A DNA stretch of 64,000 nt from Taishania sp045629585 (GCA_045629585.1 JAZQRM010000083.1:1-64000), one strand, 5' to 3'. Positions 37,011 to 46,521 are shown, counted from the stretch's first letter. Notes: a model not told the origin generated them from the sequence alone. A program made the numbers and translations.

Positions 37011-38813
37011 ATGTCTGTATTAGAACACGAAGCTCACGGTCATCACGAGCATGATCACCACGAGGAACACTTTGTATCGAAATACATTTTTAGCTTCGAC
37101 CATAAAATGATTGGTAAGCAGTATTTGGTTACTGCTGTTTTCATGGGTGTTGTAGCTATGTTGTTATCGATTTTGTTCCGTATCCAATTGGCTTGGCCAG
37201 GTGAAAGCACAGATTTCTTATCATTCTTCTTGGGTGAGAAATGGGCACCAGGAGGAGTATTAAGTGAAGATATGTATCTAGGGTTGGTTACAATCCATGG
37301 TACAATAATGGTTTTCTTTTTATTAACTGGAGGTTTATCAGGAACGTTCTCTAACTTACTTATTCCATTGCAAATTGGAGCACGTGATATGGCCTCTGGA
37401 TTTATGAACATGCTATCTTATTGGTTGTTCTTTGTTTCTTCTGTGATAATGTTTTGTTCACTATTCGTAGAAACTGGACCAGCGATGTCAGGTTGGACCG
37501 TTTATCCTCCATTATCTGCTTTACCTCAAACGGTATCAGGATCAGGTTTCGGGATGGATCTTTGGTTAATCTCAATGACTTTGTTTATTGCATCGCAGTT
37601 ATTAGGTGGTATAAACTATATTGTTACAATTTTAAACTTACGTACTCAAGGTATGTCTATGACTAGAATGCCTTTGACTATATGGGCTTTCTTTGTAACT
37701 GCTGTTTTAGGATTATTATCTTTCCCAGTTTTATTATCAGCAGCATTGTTGTTAGTGATGGATAGAACTTTAGGTACATCTTTCTACTTATCTGATATCA
37801 TTGCAGGTTCTGAGATGTTAACAAATCACGGTGGTTCTCCTTTATTGTATCAACATTTATTCTGGTTCTTAGGTCACCCTGAGGTATATATCGTATTATT
37901 ACCAGCGTTAGGTATTTCTTCTGAAGTTATTTCAACAAACTCTAGAAAGCCTATTTTTGGTTACCGTGCGATGATTGGATCTATTTTAGCAATTGGTTTC
38001 CTATCATTTATTGTATGGGGTCACCATATGTTTGTAACTGGTATGAATCCATTCTTAGGATCTGTATTCGTATTTACAACATTGTTAATTGCTATTCCTT
38101 CAGCTGTTAAAGTATTTAATTATTTGACAACACTTTGGAAAGGATCTATCATTTACACTCCAGCTATGTTATTCTCTGTAGGTTTAGTATCCGCATTTAT
38201 TACGGGTGGTGTTACAGGTATTATTTTAGCGGATTCAGCATTAGATATTTCAGTGCACGATACTTACTTTGTTGTTGCTCACTTCCATATCGTAATGGGT
38301 ATTACAGCTGTATTTGGAATGTTTGCAGGTGTTTATCACTGGTTCCCTAAGTTATTTGGAAGAATGATGAATACTCGTTTGGGTTACGTTCACTTCTGGA
38401 TTACGATAGTTGGCGCTTATGGAGTTTTCTTCCCTATGCACTTTGTAGGTATTGCAGGAGCACCTCGTCGTTATTATGATTATTCAGTTTACAAGATTTT
38501 TGATAATGCAAGTTTTGAAATGATCATGGACTTGAATGTAATTATTACGGTATTCGCTATCATTGCTGCGGCAGGACAGTTGATTTTCTTATTCAACTTC
38601 TTCTACTCAATTTTTAGAGGACCTAAAGCGGTTCAAAATCCATGGAAAGCAAACACATTGGAGTGGACTACTCCGGTTGAGCATGTTCACGGTAACTGGC
38701 CAGGTGAGTTACCAATTGTATACCGTTGGGCTTACGATTACTCTAAACCAGGTATGGACGAAGATTATGTTGTTCAAACAACTCCTTTAAAAGAAGGTGA
38801 AGAAGAACACTAA
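37011..38813 (+). CDS. coxA: Cytochrome c oxidase subunit I
   Basis: 600 residues, 12 transmembrane helices. Haem and copper ligands are visible: HGTIMVFF (low-spin haem His), WFLGHPEVYIVLLPALG (CuB His, the proton-channel Glu and cross-linked Tyr of type A1 oxidases), WGHHMFVTGM (two CuB His) and HDTYFVVAHFHIVMG (haem a3 and haem a His). The first 20 residues hold eight His (EHEAHGHHEHDHHEEH). It reduces oxygen and pumps protons. Last gene of the operon, closed by a terminator at 38830-38855. Confidence 0.97.
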   Translation: MSVLEHEAHGHHEHDHHEEHFVSKYIFSFDHKMIGKQYLVTAVFMGVVAMLLSILFRIQLAWPGESTDFLSFFLGEKWAPGGVLSEDMYLGLVTIHGTIMVFFLLTGGLSGTFSNLLIPLQIGARDMASGFMNMLSYWLFFVSSVIMFCSLFVETGPAMSGWTVYPPLSALPQTVSGSGFGMDLWLISMTLFIASQLLGGINYIVTILNLRTQGMSMTRMPLTIWAFFVTAVLGLLSFPVLLSAALLLVMDRTLGTSFYLSDIIAGSEMLTNHGGSPLLYQHLFWFLGHPEVYIVLLPALGISSEVISTNSRKPIFGYRAMIGSILAIGFLSFIVWGHHMFVTGMNPFLGSVFVFTTLLIAIPSAVKVFNYLTTLWKGSIIYTPAMLFSVGLVSAFITGGVTGIILADSALDISVHDTYFVVAHFHIVMGITAVFGMFAGVYHWFPKLFGRMMNTRLGYVHFWITIVGAYGVFFPMHFVGIAGAPRRYYDYSVYKIFDNASFEMIMDLNVIITVFAIIAAAGQLIFLFNFFYSIFRGPKAVQNPWKANTLEWTTPVEHVHGNWPGELPIVYRWAYDYSKPGMDEDYVVQTTPLKEGEEEH

Positions 38814-38829
38814 AATTAAATGATACGTA

Positions 38830-38855
38830 AAGCCTCTCCTTTTTTGGAGGGGCTT
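38830..38855 (+). terminator. Intrinsic terminator of the act-cox operon
   Basis: A 10-bp stem with one G-T pair (38830-38839 with 38846-38855), T loop, followed by a T run. Confidence 0.88.
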
Positions 38856-38871
38856 TTTTGTTTTATGCAAG

Positions 38872-38899
38872 TTGATTATGATTTGATTTTGTAACTTTG
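38872..38899 (+). promoter_or_regulatory. Promoter of ruvB-queG
   Basis: TAACTTTG (38892-38899) matches the -7 consensus and GTTG (38871-38874) stands for the -33 TTTG, 17 bases apart. Predicted +1 is ~13 bases before the GTG start. Confidence 0.5.
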
Positions 38900-38918
38900 A
38901 GGTATAGATGTGATTTAA

Positions 38919-39941
38919 GTGGAAGAATCTTTTGATTATCGTTCAGAGGCGTTAAGTAACGATGCTGATTACGACAAGGTATTACGTCCAAAAGTCTTAA
39001 CAGATTTTGCTGGACAAGAAAAGGTAGTTGACAACCTTAATGTGTTTGTTAAAGCTGCTAAATTGAGAGATGAACCTTTGGATCATGTTTTGTTGCATGG
39101 ACCTCCAGGTCTTGGCAAAACAACTTTATCTCATATTATCGCAAATGAGTTAGGTGTTAAATGTAAAATCACGTCTGGTCCTGTGCTTGATAAGCCAGGT
39201 GATCTTGCAGGTTTGTTGACAAATCTAGAAAGAGGAGATATTTTATTTATTGACGAGATTCATCGTTTGAGTCCTGTAGTTGAAGAATATCTTTATTCAG
39301 CAATGGAGGACTATGTGATTGACATAATGCTTGATTCAGGGGCTAATGCAAGGTCTATTCAAATTGAAATTAATCCTTTTACTCTTATAGGTGCTACAAC
39401 ACGATCAGGATTGTTAACCTCTCCTCTACGTGCTCGTTTCGGTATTAATTTGAGGTTGGAGTATTATAATTCTAAAACTTTAACTTTGATTGTTCAACGA
39501 TCTGCAGATTTGTTAGGTATAGGTATTGATGATGATGCTTCCTATCAAATAGCAAGTCGTTCCAGAGGTACGCCCCGTATAGCTAATGCATTGTTAAGAC
39601 GTGTTCGGGATTTTGCACAGATTAAAGGAAATGGTTTTATCGATTTGGATATTACTTTATTTGCATTAGGCGCTTTGAATGTTGATGCACATGGATTAGA
39701 TGAGATGGATAATAAGATTCTACTTACCATGATTGATAAATTTAAGGGTGGCCCTGTTGGTTTAACAACGATTGCAACTGCTATAGGAGAAAATGCCGGT
39801 ACTATTGAGGAAGTTTATGAACCATTCTTAATACAAGAAGGTTTTTTAATGCGCACTCCGCGTGGTCGTCAGGTTACGGAATATGCTTACAAGCATTTAG
39901 GTAGATCGATGCAAGGTAAAATTGGTGGATTATTTGATTAA
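38919..39941 (+). CDS. ruvB: Holliday junction branch migration helicase RuvB
   Basis: 340 residues from a GTG start; no in-frame ATG gives the full N-terminal domain, and the promoter lies just upstream. Walker A HGPPGLGKTT, Walker B IDEIHR, sensor TTRSGLL with the Arg finger at LRARFG, and the C-terminal winged helix (TPRGRQVTEYAY). It drives Holliday junction migration with RuvA. Its stop overlaps the queG start by one base. Confidence 0.96.
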   Translation: MEESFDYRSEALSNDADYDKVLRPKVLTDFAGQEKVVDNLNVFVKAAKLRDEPLDHVLLHGPPGLGKTTLSHIIANELGVKCKITSGPVLDKPGDLAGLLTNLERGDILFIDEIHRLSPVVEEYLYSAMEDYVIDIMLDSGANARSIQIEINPFTLIGATTRSGLLTSPLRARFGINLRLEYYNSKTLTLIVQRSADLLGIGIDDDASYQIASRSRGTPRIANALLRRVRDFAQIKGNGFIDLDITLFALGALNVDAHGLDEMDNKILLTMIDKFKGGPVGLTTIATAIGENAGTIEEVYEPFLIQEGFLMRTPRGRQVTEYAYKHLGRSMQGKIGGLFD

Positions 39942-40876
39942 TGGATCTACGTGTACGTTCAATTAAGGTAAAGGAAATTGCTTTACGCCATGGTTTTGAT
40001 TTTTGTGGTATTTCAAAAGCTGATTTCTTAGAAGAGGAGGCCCCCCGATTTGAAAGGTGGCTTAAGCATCAATTTAACGGCAAGATGAATTATATGGAAA
40101 ATCATTTTGATAAGCGGTTAGATCCAAGATTGTTGGTTGAAGATTGTAAATCTGTTGTTTCGCTTTTATATAATTATTATCCGTCAACAGATGTTAATGA
40201 AGGTAATGCTTTAAAGATCTCCAAATATGCATTCGGAAATGATTATCATGATGTCATTAAAGATAAGTTGAAGGATTTGTACAATGATCTCGAAGCTGAA
40301 TTTGGAAGTATAGGTGGACGTGTGTTTGTTGATTCGGCACCAGTTATGGATAAAGCATGGGCAAAAAAAAGTGGATTAGGTTGGGTTGGTAAAAATTCGA
40401 ATTTGATTCATCCAAAAGGAGGTTCTTTTTTCTTTATAGCTGAGTTGTTGCTAGATCTAGAGCTCGAAGCTGATGGTCCTATTAAAGATTATTGCGGACG
40501 ATGTACGCGTTGTTTAGACGCTTGTCCTACTGATGCAATCGTAGAACCATATGTTGTAGATGGTTCCAAGTGTATCTCTTATCTGACAATCGAATTAAAG
40601 GATGAATTAATACCTAAAGATTTTCAAGGAAAAATGGATGGGTGGTTTTTTGGTTGTGATATCTGCCAAGATATTTGTCCTTGGAATAGGTTTTCTAAAT
40701 CTCATGCAGAACCACGTTTTATGCCTTCTCAAGAGCTTTTAGGTATAACAGATAAGGATTGGTTGGATTTACAGATAGATGTTTATCAGAAGCTTTTTAA
40801 AGGAAGTGCCGTAAAGCGCACTAAATACAGTGGTCTAAAACGAAATATTGAATTTATAACTAAAAAAGGGAGCTAA
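39941..40876 (+). CDS. queG: Epoxyqueuosine reductase QueG
   Basis: 311 residues. Two [4Fe-4S] clusters from CGRCTRCLDACP and CDICQDICP, the N-terminal cobalamin-binding region with SAPVMDKAWAKKSGLGWVGKN, and PWNRF. It performs the last step of queuosine synthesis in tRNA; queA, which makes its substrate, is at 50286 in this window. Co-transcribed with ruvB (TAATG junction). A terminator overlaps its stop codon. Confidence 0.96.
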   Translation: MDLRVRSIKVKEIALRHGFDFCGISKADFLEEEAPRFERWLKHQFNGKMNYMENHFDKRLDPRLLVEDCKSVVSLLYNYYPSTDVNEGNALKISKYAFGNDYHDVIKDKLKDLYNDLEAEFGSIGGRVFVDSAPVMDKAWAKKSGLGWVGKNSNLIHPKGGSFFFIAELLLDLELEADGPIKDYCGRCTRCLDACPTDAIVEPYVVDGSKCISYLTIELKDELIPKDFQGKMDGWFFGCDICQDICPWNRFSKSHAEPRFMPSQELLGITDKDWLDLQIDVYQKLFKGSAVKRTKYSGLKRNIEFITKKGS

Positions 40877-40890
40877 TTGCTCCCTTTTTT
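40862..40890. terminator. Bidirectional intrinsic terminator
   Basis: A 12-bp stem (40862-40873 with 40879-40890) whose loop carries the queG stop codon; A and T runs on both sides serve the convergent genes. Confidence 0.92.
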
Positions 40891-40900
40891 AGTATCTTTT

Positions 40901-41581
40901 TTAATCTTGGATCATTTCCATCATTTGTTCGGTTGTAGTTACCTCGTAATCTTTGGGTATCTCAAGCGAAAATAATTTCTTTTTGTTTTCTTTCTTTAGG
41001 TTCTTTGTGAATTCAACCGCTGTTATCGTTATATTCATTTGTGGATTTTCTACTTCTACCAATAATGGTATGCCATCAATCTCTGTAAGGGAGAATTGAT
41101 TGTCGATGCCCACTTCAGATTGAATTTCTGTAGTTGCCCATATTGTTGTTGTACCTTGTTCAGGACCTAAATCAATCACGTATTTTGTACAATTTAAACC
41201 TAATATTTGTTTGGTTTCATTTGTTTTTTCAACTATAAAATCCGTATTGGTTTGCTGTTGTTTTGTTGTTTCAATTTCCCCCACAATTGCTTTGTTACCC
41301 ATCATACCGCCAGTTAGCGTTAAGGTTTTCTTCTCCTTTGTATTTTTTATTGTTGTGGTATTCATAAACATTCCCATGTTTAATTCTGTGCGCGTTCCTT
41401 CTGGTGCAAAATATTGAATCATTTTTGATCCTTGCATCATAGCTGCTTGTTGTTGAATCATGGGATCGGAAGAACTGAATTTTAGTTCAAAATCTATTCG
41501 ACCTTCTTTGTGTTGACTAAAAGTAACTAGTGTTATACAAAGTGTTGCTAGTGTTAATATAAATTTGTTCATTCTTTTCAA
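40901..41581 (-). CDS. Secreted protein of DUF4412/GLPGLI-like type
   Basis: 226 residues (or 223 from the second ATG at 41572). Signal peptide ending TFSQ. The body has the pattern of small Bacteroidota periplasmic proteins with a Met-rich start (MIQQQAAMMQGSKMIQYF), the 'TTIKNTKEKKTLTLTGGMMGNK' segment and 'QILGLNCTKYVIDLG...TTIWATTEI', which recalls DUF4412. Function unknown. It follows rseP by one base and is probably translated with it. Confidence 0.72.
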   Translation of the reverse strand: MKRMNKFILTLATLCITLVTFSQHKEGRIDFELKFSSSDPMIQQQAAMMQGSKMIQYFAPEGTRTELNMGMFMNTTTIKNTKEKKTLTLTGGMMGNKAIVGEIETTKQQQTNTDFIVEKTNETKQILGLNCTKYVIDLGPEQGTTTIWATTEIQSEVGIDNQFSLTEIDGIPLLVEVENPQMNITITAVEFTKNLKKENKKKLFSLEIPKDYEVTTTEQMMEMIQD

Positions 41582-41582
41582 T

Positions 41583-42911
41583 TTATTTAGTTAAAAATTT
41601 AAATAGATCATTACCGTTTGCGTATAGCATTAGACCAATAAGTAAGAAGAATCCTATATATTGAGCTACCTCTAATACTTTTTGAGATGGTTCTCTACCT
41701 GATATCATCTCGTAAAGTAAAAATACGACATGACCTCCATCTAAAGCTGGAATAGGTAATATATTCATAAATGCTAGTATCAAAGATAATAATGCTGTAG
41801 CTTGCCAGAATGTAAACCAGTCCCATTGTGGAGCAAAGATTTTTGACATCGAACCAAATCCACCAACACTTTTAGCTCCTTCTTTTGTAAATACAAGTGA
41901 AAGTGATTTTGCATAATTTTTAATGACATCTACACCAAATGTTATTCCTGCAGGAAAAGCTTCAAAGAAACCAAATTCTTCTGTTGCATATTGTAGGTTA
42001 AAGCGTTGTGCTGAATAAGGTGCAATACCAACGACACCATTTGAATCAACTTTTGCAATTACAGTTAAAGGTTCGTTGTTACGGACCAACTCAATTTCAA
42101 CATTTTGATTTTTATTTTTTTTGATTTCTGATTGAAATTGATCAAAGTAAACGGTTTCAGCTTTGTTAACTGAAAGTATGCTGTCCCCTTCTTTCAATCC
42201 AGCTTTTTCTGCTCCAGAATCTTTACCTGTCTGCGCTATTACTGTCGGATGGCGCAAAGAATATATTTGATTATATTCATTTTTTAATGCGATTTGATCA
42301 AAATCATCGGGTAAAGTGATAGTAACAAGTTGTCCATTTCTTTTAACGGTTACCACACGTTGTCCATCAATGACAATGTGTGTGAAGATCTTAGCTAGAT
42401 TTTCTACTTTGTATTCCCCAACTTTTACAGGTATATCTCCATCTTCAAAGCCATAATTTTTTAATTCAGGAGTAGCAACGTACATTCCAAATTTTTCAGC
42501 GGTTTGAGGTGTTGAGTAGCTTCGTCCCCAAGTAAAGAGGATCATAGCGTAAATGAATAATCCTAGAACAAAGTTTACCGTTACACCGCCTAGCATTATT
42601 ATTAATCTTTGCCACGCTGGTTTTGATCTAAACTCCCAAGGTTCTGCTGGTTTACTAAGTTGATCCTTATCCATTGATTCATCAACCATTCCAGCTATTT
42701 TAACGTAGCCACCTAAAGGTAACCATCCAATACCCCATTCTGTTTCCCCAATTTTCTTTTTGAATAACGCAAATCCAGGATCGAAGAAAAGGTAGAATTT
42801 TTCTACACGTGTTTTAAATATTTTAGCTGGGATGTAATGTCCAAACTCATGTAACACAACTAAAAGGGCAAGAGAGCAGATTAATTGAGCAGCAATGATA
42901 AAGTATTCCAT
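41583..42911 (-). CDS. rseP: RseP-family site-2 membrane metalloprotease
   Basis: 442 residues. Zinc motif HEFGH (His21, Glu22, His25) in the first helix, PDZ domain (~215-290, GLKEGDSILSVN), and the C-terminal NILPIPALDGGH whose Asp is the third zinc ligand. It cuts transmembrane anti-sigma factors or signal-peptide remnants within the inner membrane. It has its own promoter at 42932-42939. dxr, a common neighbour of rseP, is not here; an unknown 120-residue gene lies upstream. Confidence 0.95.
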   Translation of the reverse strand: MEYFIIAAQLICSLALLVVLHEFGHYIPAKIFKTRVEKFYLFFDPGFALFKKKIGETEWGIGWLPLGGYVKIAGMVDESMDKDQLSKPAEPWEFRSKPAWQRLIIMLGGVTVNFVLGLFIYAMILFTWGRSYSTPQTAEKFGMYVATPELKNYGFEDGDIPVKVGEYKVENLAKIFTHIVIDGQRVVTVKRNGQLVTITLPDDFDQIALKNEYNQIYSLRHPTVIAQTGKDSGAEKAGLKEGDSILSVNKAETVYFDQFQSEIKKNKNQNVEIELVRNNEPLTVIAKVDSNGVVGIAPYSAQRFNLQYATEEFGFFEAFPAGITFGVDVIKNYAKSLSLVFTKEGAKSVGGFGSMSKIFAPQWDWFTFWQATALLSLILAFMNILPIPALDGGHVVFLLYEMISGREPSQKVLEVAQYIGFFLLIGLMLYANGNDLFKFLTK

Positions 42912-42931
42912 ATGTATTTTAATAATTATGT

Positions 42932-42939
42932 CAAATATA
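42932..42939 (-). promoter_or_regulatory. -7 promoter element of rseP
   Basis: TATATTTG on the minus strand, 20 bases before the ATG at 42911, inside the 32-base gap to the upstream gene. This suggests rseP can be transcribed on its own. Confidence 0.5.
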
Positions 42940-42943
42940 GTGA

Positions 42944-43306
42944 TTACGCTTTTATTTGGTCAGCGTCAAAATATTGATTTGTAATAAAGTATTCTATAAC
43001 GGCTTCCTTTAAAAGATGTTGTTGTTCTTTTCCGTCCAAAGGAGGTAATTTTTTTAGTAATTCAAAATGAGGCCAACTTTCTTCGTCCCGTCCTTTAAAT
43101 TCGTAATAACCATAAGGCATTAGTATCGTACAGATTGCGACATGTAGAAGATCTGTTTTCTCATTTTTCTTAAAATTCTTATATCCTACTCCTAACTCGT
43201 TGACTCCAATCAAAAAAAGGATGGCTTGCATATCCATGCCTCCATCAAAATCTTTTTCTAATAATTTGAGTAATTTCTGGAATTGTATTTCTATTTGATA
43301 GTCCAT
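42944..43306 (-). CDS. Conserved-looking protein of unknown function
   Basis: 120 residues, no signal or membrane segment, so likely cytosolic and helical. It has 'MQAILFLIGVNELGVGYKNFKKNEKTDLLHVAICTIL', a small central 'YGYYEFKGRDEESWPHFE' and an acidic, helical C-terminus. It resembles hypothetical proteins seen next to other Bacteroidota genes, but I cannot name a family. It lies 32 bases before rseP and has a promoter-like element ending 4 bases from its ATG. Confidence 0.7.
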   Translation of the reverse strand: MDYQIEIQFQKLLKLLEKDFDGGMDMQAILFLIGVNELGVGYKNFKKNEKTDLLHVAICTILMPYGYYEFKGRDEESWPHFELLKKLPPLDGKEQQHLLKEAVIEYFITNQYFDADQIKA

Positions 43307-43310
43307 GGTA

Positions 43311-43318
43311 CAAATTTA
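43311..43318 (-). promoter_or_regulatory. Promoter-like element 4 bases before the 42944 gene
   Basis: TAAATTTG on the minus strand matches TAnnTTTG and ends exactly 4 bases before the ATG at 43306. Confidence 0.45.
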
Positions 43319-43376
43319 AGATAATCCGATGGTATGAACGTCTTTTGCATTTTGTAACTTAGTAAAAAAATGAAAT

Positions 43377-43988
43377 ATGGCTATGAGAAAATTTTTAACA
43401 CTTGGATTGATAGGCTTAGTTTTTACAGCGTGTAATTCAGAAGGAAGTCAAAATGAATCACAAGAGTGCGTGTATTCGTATTCAGATTCGCAAACAATTC
43501 TTGAGTGGACAGCGTTTAAGTTCACCGATAAAACTCCGGTAAAAGGAACGTTTAATGATGTTACTATTACAACTATTAGTAATGCAACTTCTGTAGATGA
43601 ATTAATTGCGTCTATTGGCTTTTCCATTCCAGTAGCTTCTGTAGAAACACAAGATGAAACTAAAAACAGTAATATTTTTAACGGATTCTTTAAGTTCATG
43701 GGGCCTGATGTCATTGTAGGGAATGTTGTTTCTGTAAAGGCAAACGAATTAACTTTTGAAGTAAGTTTGAATGGAGTTAAAGAAAAAGTTACAGGTAATT
43801 ATGAAGTTTCAGGTACTTTATTTTCATTTAAAGGTACGATGAATTTAACTTTATTTGGTGCAAATAAAGCGATGGCGTCATTAAATAATCAATGTGGGGA
43901 CAATCATAAAGGTCCAGATGGAGTTACGACTATGTCTGATAAAGTTGAGCTGTCTTTTACGACTCAATTAGTTAAAACTTGTAAATAG
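43377..43988 (+). CDS. YceI-family lipoprotein (second copy)
   Basis: 203 residues; the ATG at 43383 is an equally good start. Lipoprotein signal GLVFTAC. The YceI pattern is visible in TILEWTAFKFTDKTPVKGTF, 'SIGFSIPVASVETQDETKNSNIFNGFF' and a final 'VELSFTTQL'. It differs from the paralogue at 9097 in having extra Cys (QECVYS, NNQCGD and a terminal TCK) that might form disulfides. Substrate unknown. cvpA follows 8 bases downstream. Confidence 0.83.
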   Translation: MAMRKFLTLGLIGLVFTACNSEGSQNESQECVYSYSDSQTILEWTAFKFTDKTPVKGTFNDVTITTISNATSVDELIASIGFSIPVASVETQDETKNSNIFNGFFKFMGPDVIVGNVVSVKANELTFEVSLNGVKEKVTGNYEVSGTLFSFKGTMNLTLFGANKAMASLNNQCGDNHKGPDGVTTMSDKVELSFTTQLVKTCK

Positions 43989-43996
43989 AACTTGGC

Positions 43997-44641
43997 TTGA
44001 ATTTAATTGATATTTGTTTAATAATACCTATGATTTATGCCTTGTACCGAGGTTTTAAAAATGGTTTTATTATGGCAATTTGTACCTTTTTGGCTCTATT
44101 AGTTGGTATATATGCTGGAATTCATTTTTCGGATGCCATGGCAGCTTTACTAAAAGATAGTTGGGAAATAGATTCACATTATTTGCCCATTATTGCTTTT
44201 GTAGTTACTTTTTTAGTGGTGGGAGCGCTTGTTTATTTTGGGGGAAGAGCATTACAAAAAGTCGTTTCAGTTGTAAAACTAACTCCCATAAACAAGGTTT
44301 TGGGCATGGCTTTTTCGCTTATAAAAGTGTCTTATTTGTTAAGTATAGTTTGTGTATTTATTGCAGCTATGAATGAAAAAACAACATTGATTCCAGACTC
44401 TACGATGCAAGAGAGTATACTTTTTGTGCCTATCAAGGAAATTACAGGTAAGACTATTCCGAAGTTTAAAGAAAGTCTTGTCTATATGGATTATTGGTAC
44501 CAGGAAGAAAAAGATAGTACAGGTATGTCTGTTGAAGAGATTGTGCGAACTAAGCAGGTTGCCGATAGCTTAGATGTAGAGATACAATCCTCGCGTGAGA
44601 TGCGTGATCTTTTTGAGAAGATATCTGGTAAAGTTCTTTAA
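43997..44641 (+). CDS. CvpA-family membrane protein
   Basis: 214 residues from a TTG start. The family opens 'MNxLDIxLLxxxxxxxYRGxKxGFI', and only the TTG at 43997 gives this (NLIDICLIIPMIYALYRGFKNGFI), so it is preferred over the internal ATG. Four transmembrane helices (~5-25, 28-48, 62-84, 100-122) and a polar C-terminal tail. CvpA proteins are inner-membrane proteins tied to colicin V export or envelope stress; the mechanism is unknown. Follows the YceI gene by 8 bases. Confidence 0.85.
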   Translation: MNLIDICLIIPMIYALYRGFKNGFIMAICTFLALLVGIYAGIHFSDAMAALLKDSWEIDSHYLPIIAFVVTFLVVGALVYFGGRALQKVVSVVKLTPINKVLGMAFSLIKVSYLLSIVCVFIAAMNEKTTLIPDSTMQESILFVPIKEITGKTIPKFKESLVYMDYWYQEEKDSTGMSVEEIVRTKQVADSLDVEIQSSREMRDLFEKISGKVL

Positions 44642-44647
44642 AAAAAC

Positions 44648-44676
44648 AATCCCCATCTTTTTTGTAGACGGGGATT
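44648..44676. terminator. Bidirectional intrinsic terminator
   Basis: A 7-bp stem (44648-44654 with 44670-44676), extended inward after one mismatch by three pairs, with T- and A-rich flanks, lies between convergent cvpA and lepA. Confidence 0.85.
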
Positions 44677-44683
44677 ATTTTTA

Positions 44684-46480
44684 CTAGTCGTTCAGTTTTA
44701 AAACAGCTAAGAAAGCTTCTTGAGGAACTTCTACACGTCCAACTTGACGCATTCTCTTTTTCCCTTCTTTTTGCTTTTCCAATAATTTACGTTTACGGCT
44801 AATATCTCCACCATAACATTTTGCAGTAACATCTTTTCTTAATGCTTTTATTGTTTCTCTTGCAACAACTTTTGCTCCAATGGCAGCTTGAATTGGAATT
44901 TCGAATTGTTGTCTAGGGATCAATTCTTTTAACTTCAAACAAATCTTTTTCCCTAAATCAAATGCATTTGAACGGTGTACTAGAGCTGAAAGGGCATCTA
45001 CATTCTCCGAGTTTAATAATAAATCTAATTTTATTAGATCGGATGGTTTATATCCGATAGGGTGGTAATCAAATGATGCATATCCTCTTGATACAGTCTT
45101 TAATCTGTCGTAGAAGTCAAAAACGATTTCGGCCAATGGCATTTCGAATGATAATTCTACACGATCTTGAGTTAAGTAAACTTGATTTTTTAATTCTCCT
45201 CGTTTTTCAATACATAAAGTCATGATCTGCCCTACGTATTCTGACTTGGTGATAACTTGAGCGTTAATGTAAGGTTCTTCAATTCTATCCATCCCGGAAG
45301 GGTCTGGTAATTCAGATGGGTTGTTTACAATTTTGATTTCATCTGGATTTTTCTTCGAATAAGAATGGTATGATACGTTAGGTACAGTTGTAATAACGGT
45401 CATATTGAATTCACGCTCTAGACGTTCTTGGATGATTTCCATGTGTAACATTCCTAAGAATCCACAACGGAAACCAAATCCTAAAGCCTGAGATGATTCA
45501 GGTTCAAATACTAATGAAGAGTCATTCAATTGTAGCTTTTCCATTGAATAACGTAACTCTTCATAATCGTCTGTGTCAACGGGATAGATTCCAGCAAATA
45601 CCATTGGTTTTACATCTTCAAAACCTTTTATGGCCTCACTACATGGATTTTCTTTGGTTGTAATCGTATCACCAACTTTTACTTCGTTAGCTTGCTTAAT
45701 ACCTGATATTATATATCCAACATCGCCTGCACGAACTTCAGTTTTTGGTAAAAGGTCCATTTTCAAAACGCCAATTTCATCAGCGTTGTATTCCTTACCA
45801 GTATTAAAGAATTTAACTTTTTGCCCTTTTTTAATTACTCCATTCATTACTCTGTAGTAGGCAATAATACCTCGAAACGGATTGAAAACTGAATCAAATA
45901 TCATTGCTTGTAATGGAGCGTCTTCATTTCCTTTTGGATGGGGTACGCGTTTTACAACAGCTTCTAATATTTGTTCTACACCTAATCCTGTTTTACCTGA
46001 TGCTGGGATAATATCATCCACACTACATCCAATCAAATCTATAATTTGATCAGAAACTTCTTCTGGCATTGCACCAGGTAAGTCCATTTTATTAAGTATA
46101 GGAATAATCTCTAAGTTGTTTTCTAAAGCCAGGTATAAATTGGAAATTGTCTGAGCTTCGATCCCTTGTGATGCATCTACGATTAATAGAGCTCCTTCAC
46201 AAGCTGCAATAGAGCGGGATACTTCATATGAAAAATCAACGTGTCCAGGAGTGTCAATTAAGTTTAGAATATATTCTTCTCCTTCAAACTTGTAGTTCAT
46301 TTGAATTGCATGAGACTTAATGGTAATACCGCGCTCACGTTCTAAGTCCATGTTGTCTAATGCTTGTGCTTGCATATCACGATCAGCGATAGTACCAGTA
46401 GTTTGCAATAAACGGTCAGCCAAGGTACTTTTACCATGGTCAATATGTGCAATGATGCAGAAATTACGGATGTTTTTCAT
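44684..46480 (-). CDS. lepA: Elongation factor 4 (LepA)
   Basis: 598 residues, the normal length. G1 AHIDHGKSTLADRL, switch I RERGITIKSH, G3 DTPGHVDF, G4 NKMDLP, followed by domains II and III and the LepA-specific C-terminal domain (MRQVGRVEVPQEAFLAVL). It is a ribosomal GTPase that back-translocates or remodels stalled ribosomes. Single gene with its own promoter and a small hairpin in the leader. Confidence 0.97.
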   Translation of the reverse strand: MKNIRNFCIIAHIDHGKSTLADRLLQTTGTIADRDMQAQALDNMDLERERGITIKSHAIQMNYKFEGEEYILNLIDTPGHVDFSYEVSRSIAACEGALLIVDASQGIEAQTISNLYLALENNLEIIPILNKMDLPGAMPEEVSDQIIDLIGCSVDDIIPASGKTGLGVEQILEAVVKRVPHPKGNEDAPLQAMIFDSVFNPFRGIIAYYRVMNGVIKKGQKVKFFNTGKEYNADEIGVLKMDLLPKTEVRAGDVGYIISGIKQANEVKVGDTITTKENPCSEAIKGFEDVKPMVFAGIYPVDTDDYEELRYSMEKLQLNDSSLVFEPESSQALGFGFRCGFLGMLHMEIIQERLEREFNMTVITTVPNVSYHSYSKKNPDEIKIVNNPSELPDPSGMDRIEEPYINAQVITKSEYVGQIMTLCIEKRGELKNQVYLTQDRVELSFEMPLAEIVFDFYDRLKTVSRGYASFDYHPIGYKPSDLIKLDLLLNSENVDALSALVHRSNAFDLGKKICLKLKELIPRQQFEIPIQAAIGAKVVARETIKALRKDVTAKCYGGDISRKRKLLEKQKEGKKRMRQVGRVEVPQEAFLAVLKLND

Positions 46481-46492
46481 AGCTTATTATTG

Positions 46493-46511
46493 CCGAATAT
46501 TCTTCATTCGG
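46493..46511 (-). promoter_or_regulatory. Hairpin in the lepA leader
   Basis: CCGAAT / ATTCGG arms (46493-46498 and 46506-46511) form a 6-bp stem with a 7-base loop 12 bases before the lepA ATG, within the predicted 5' leader. Confidence 0.4.
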
Positions 46512-46521
46512 TTCGAATCAA

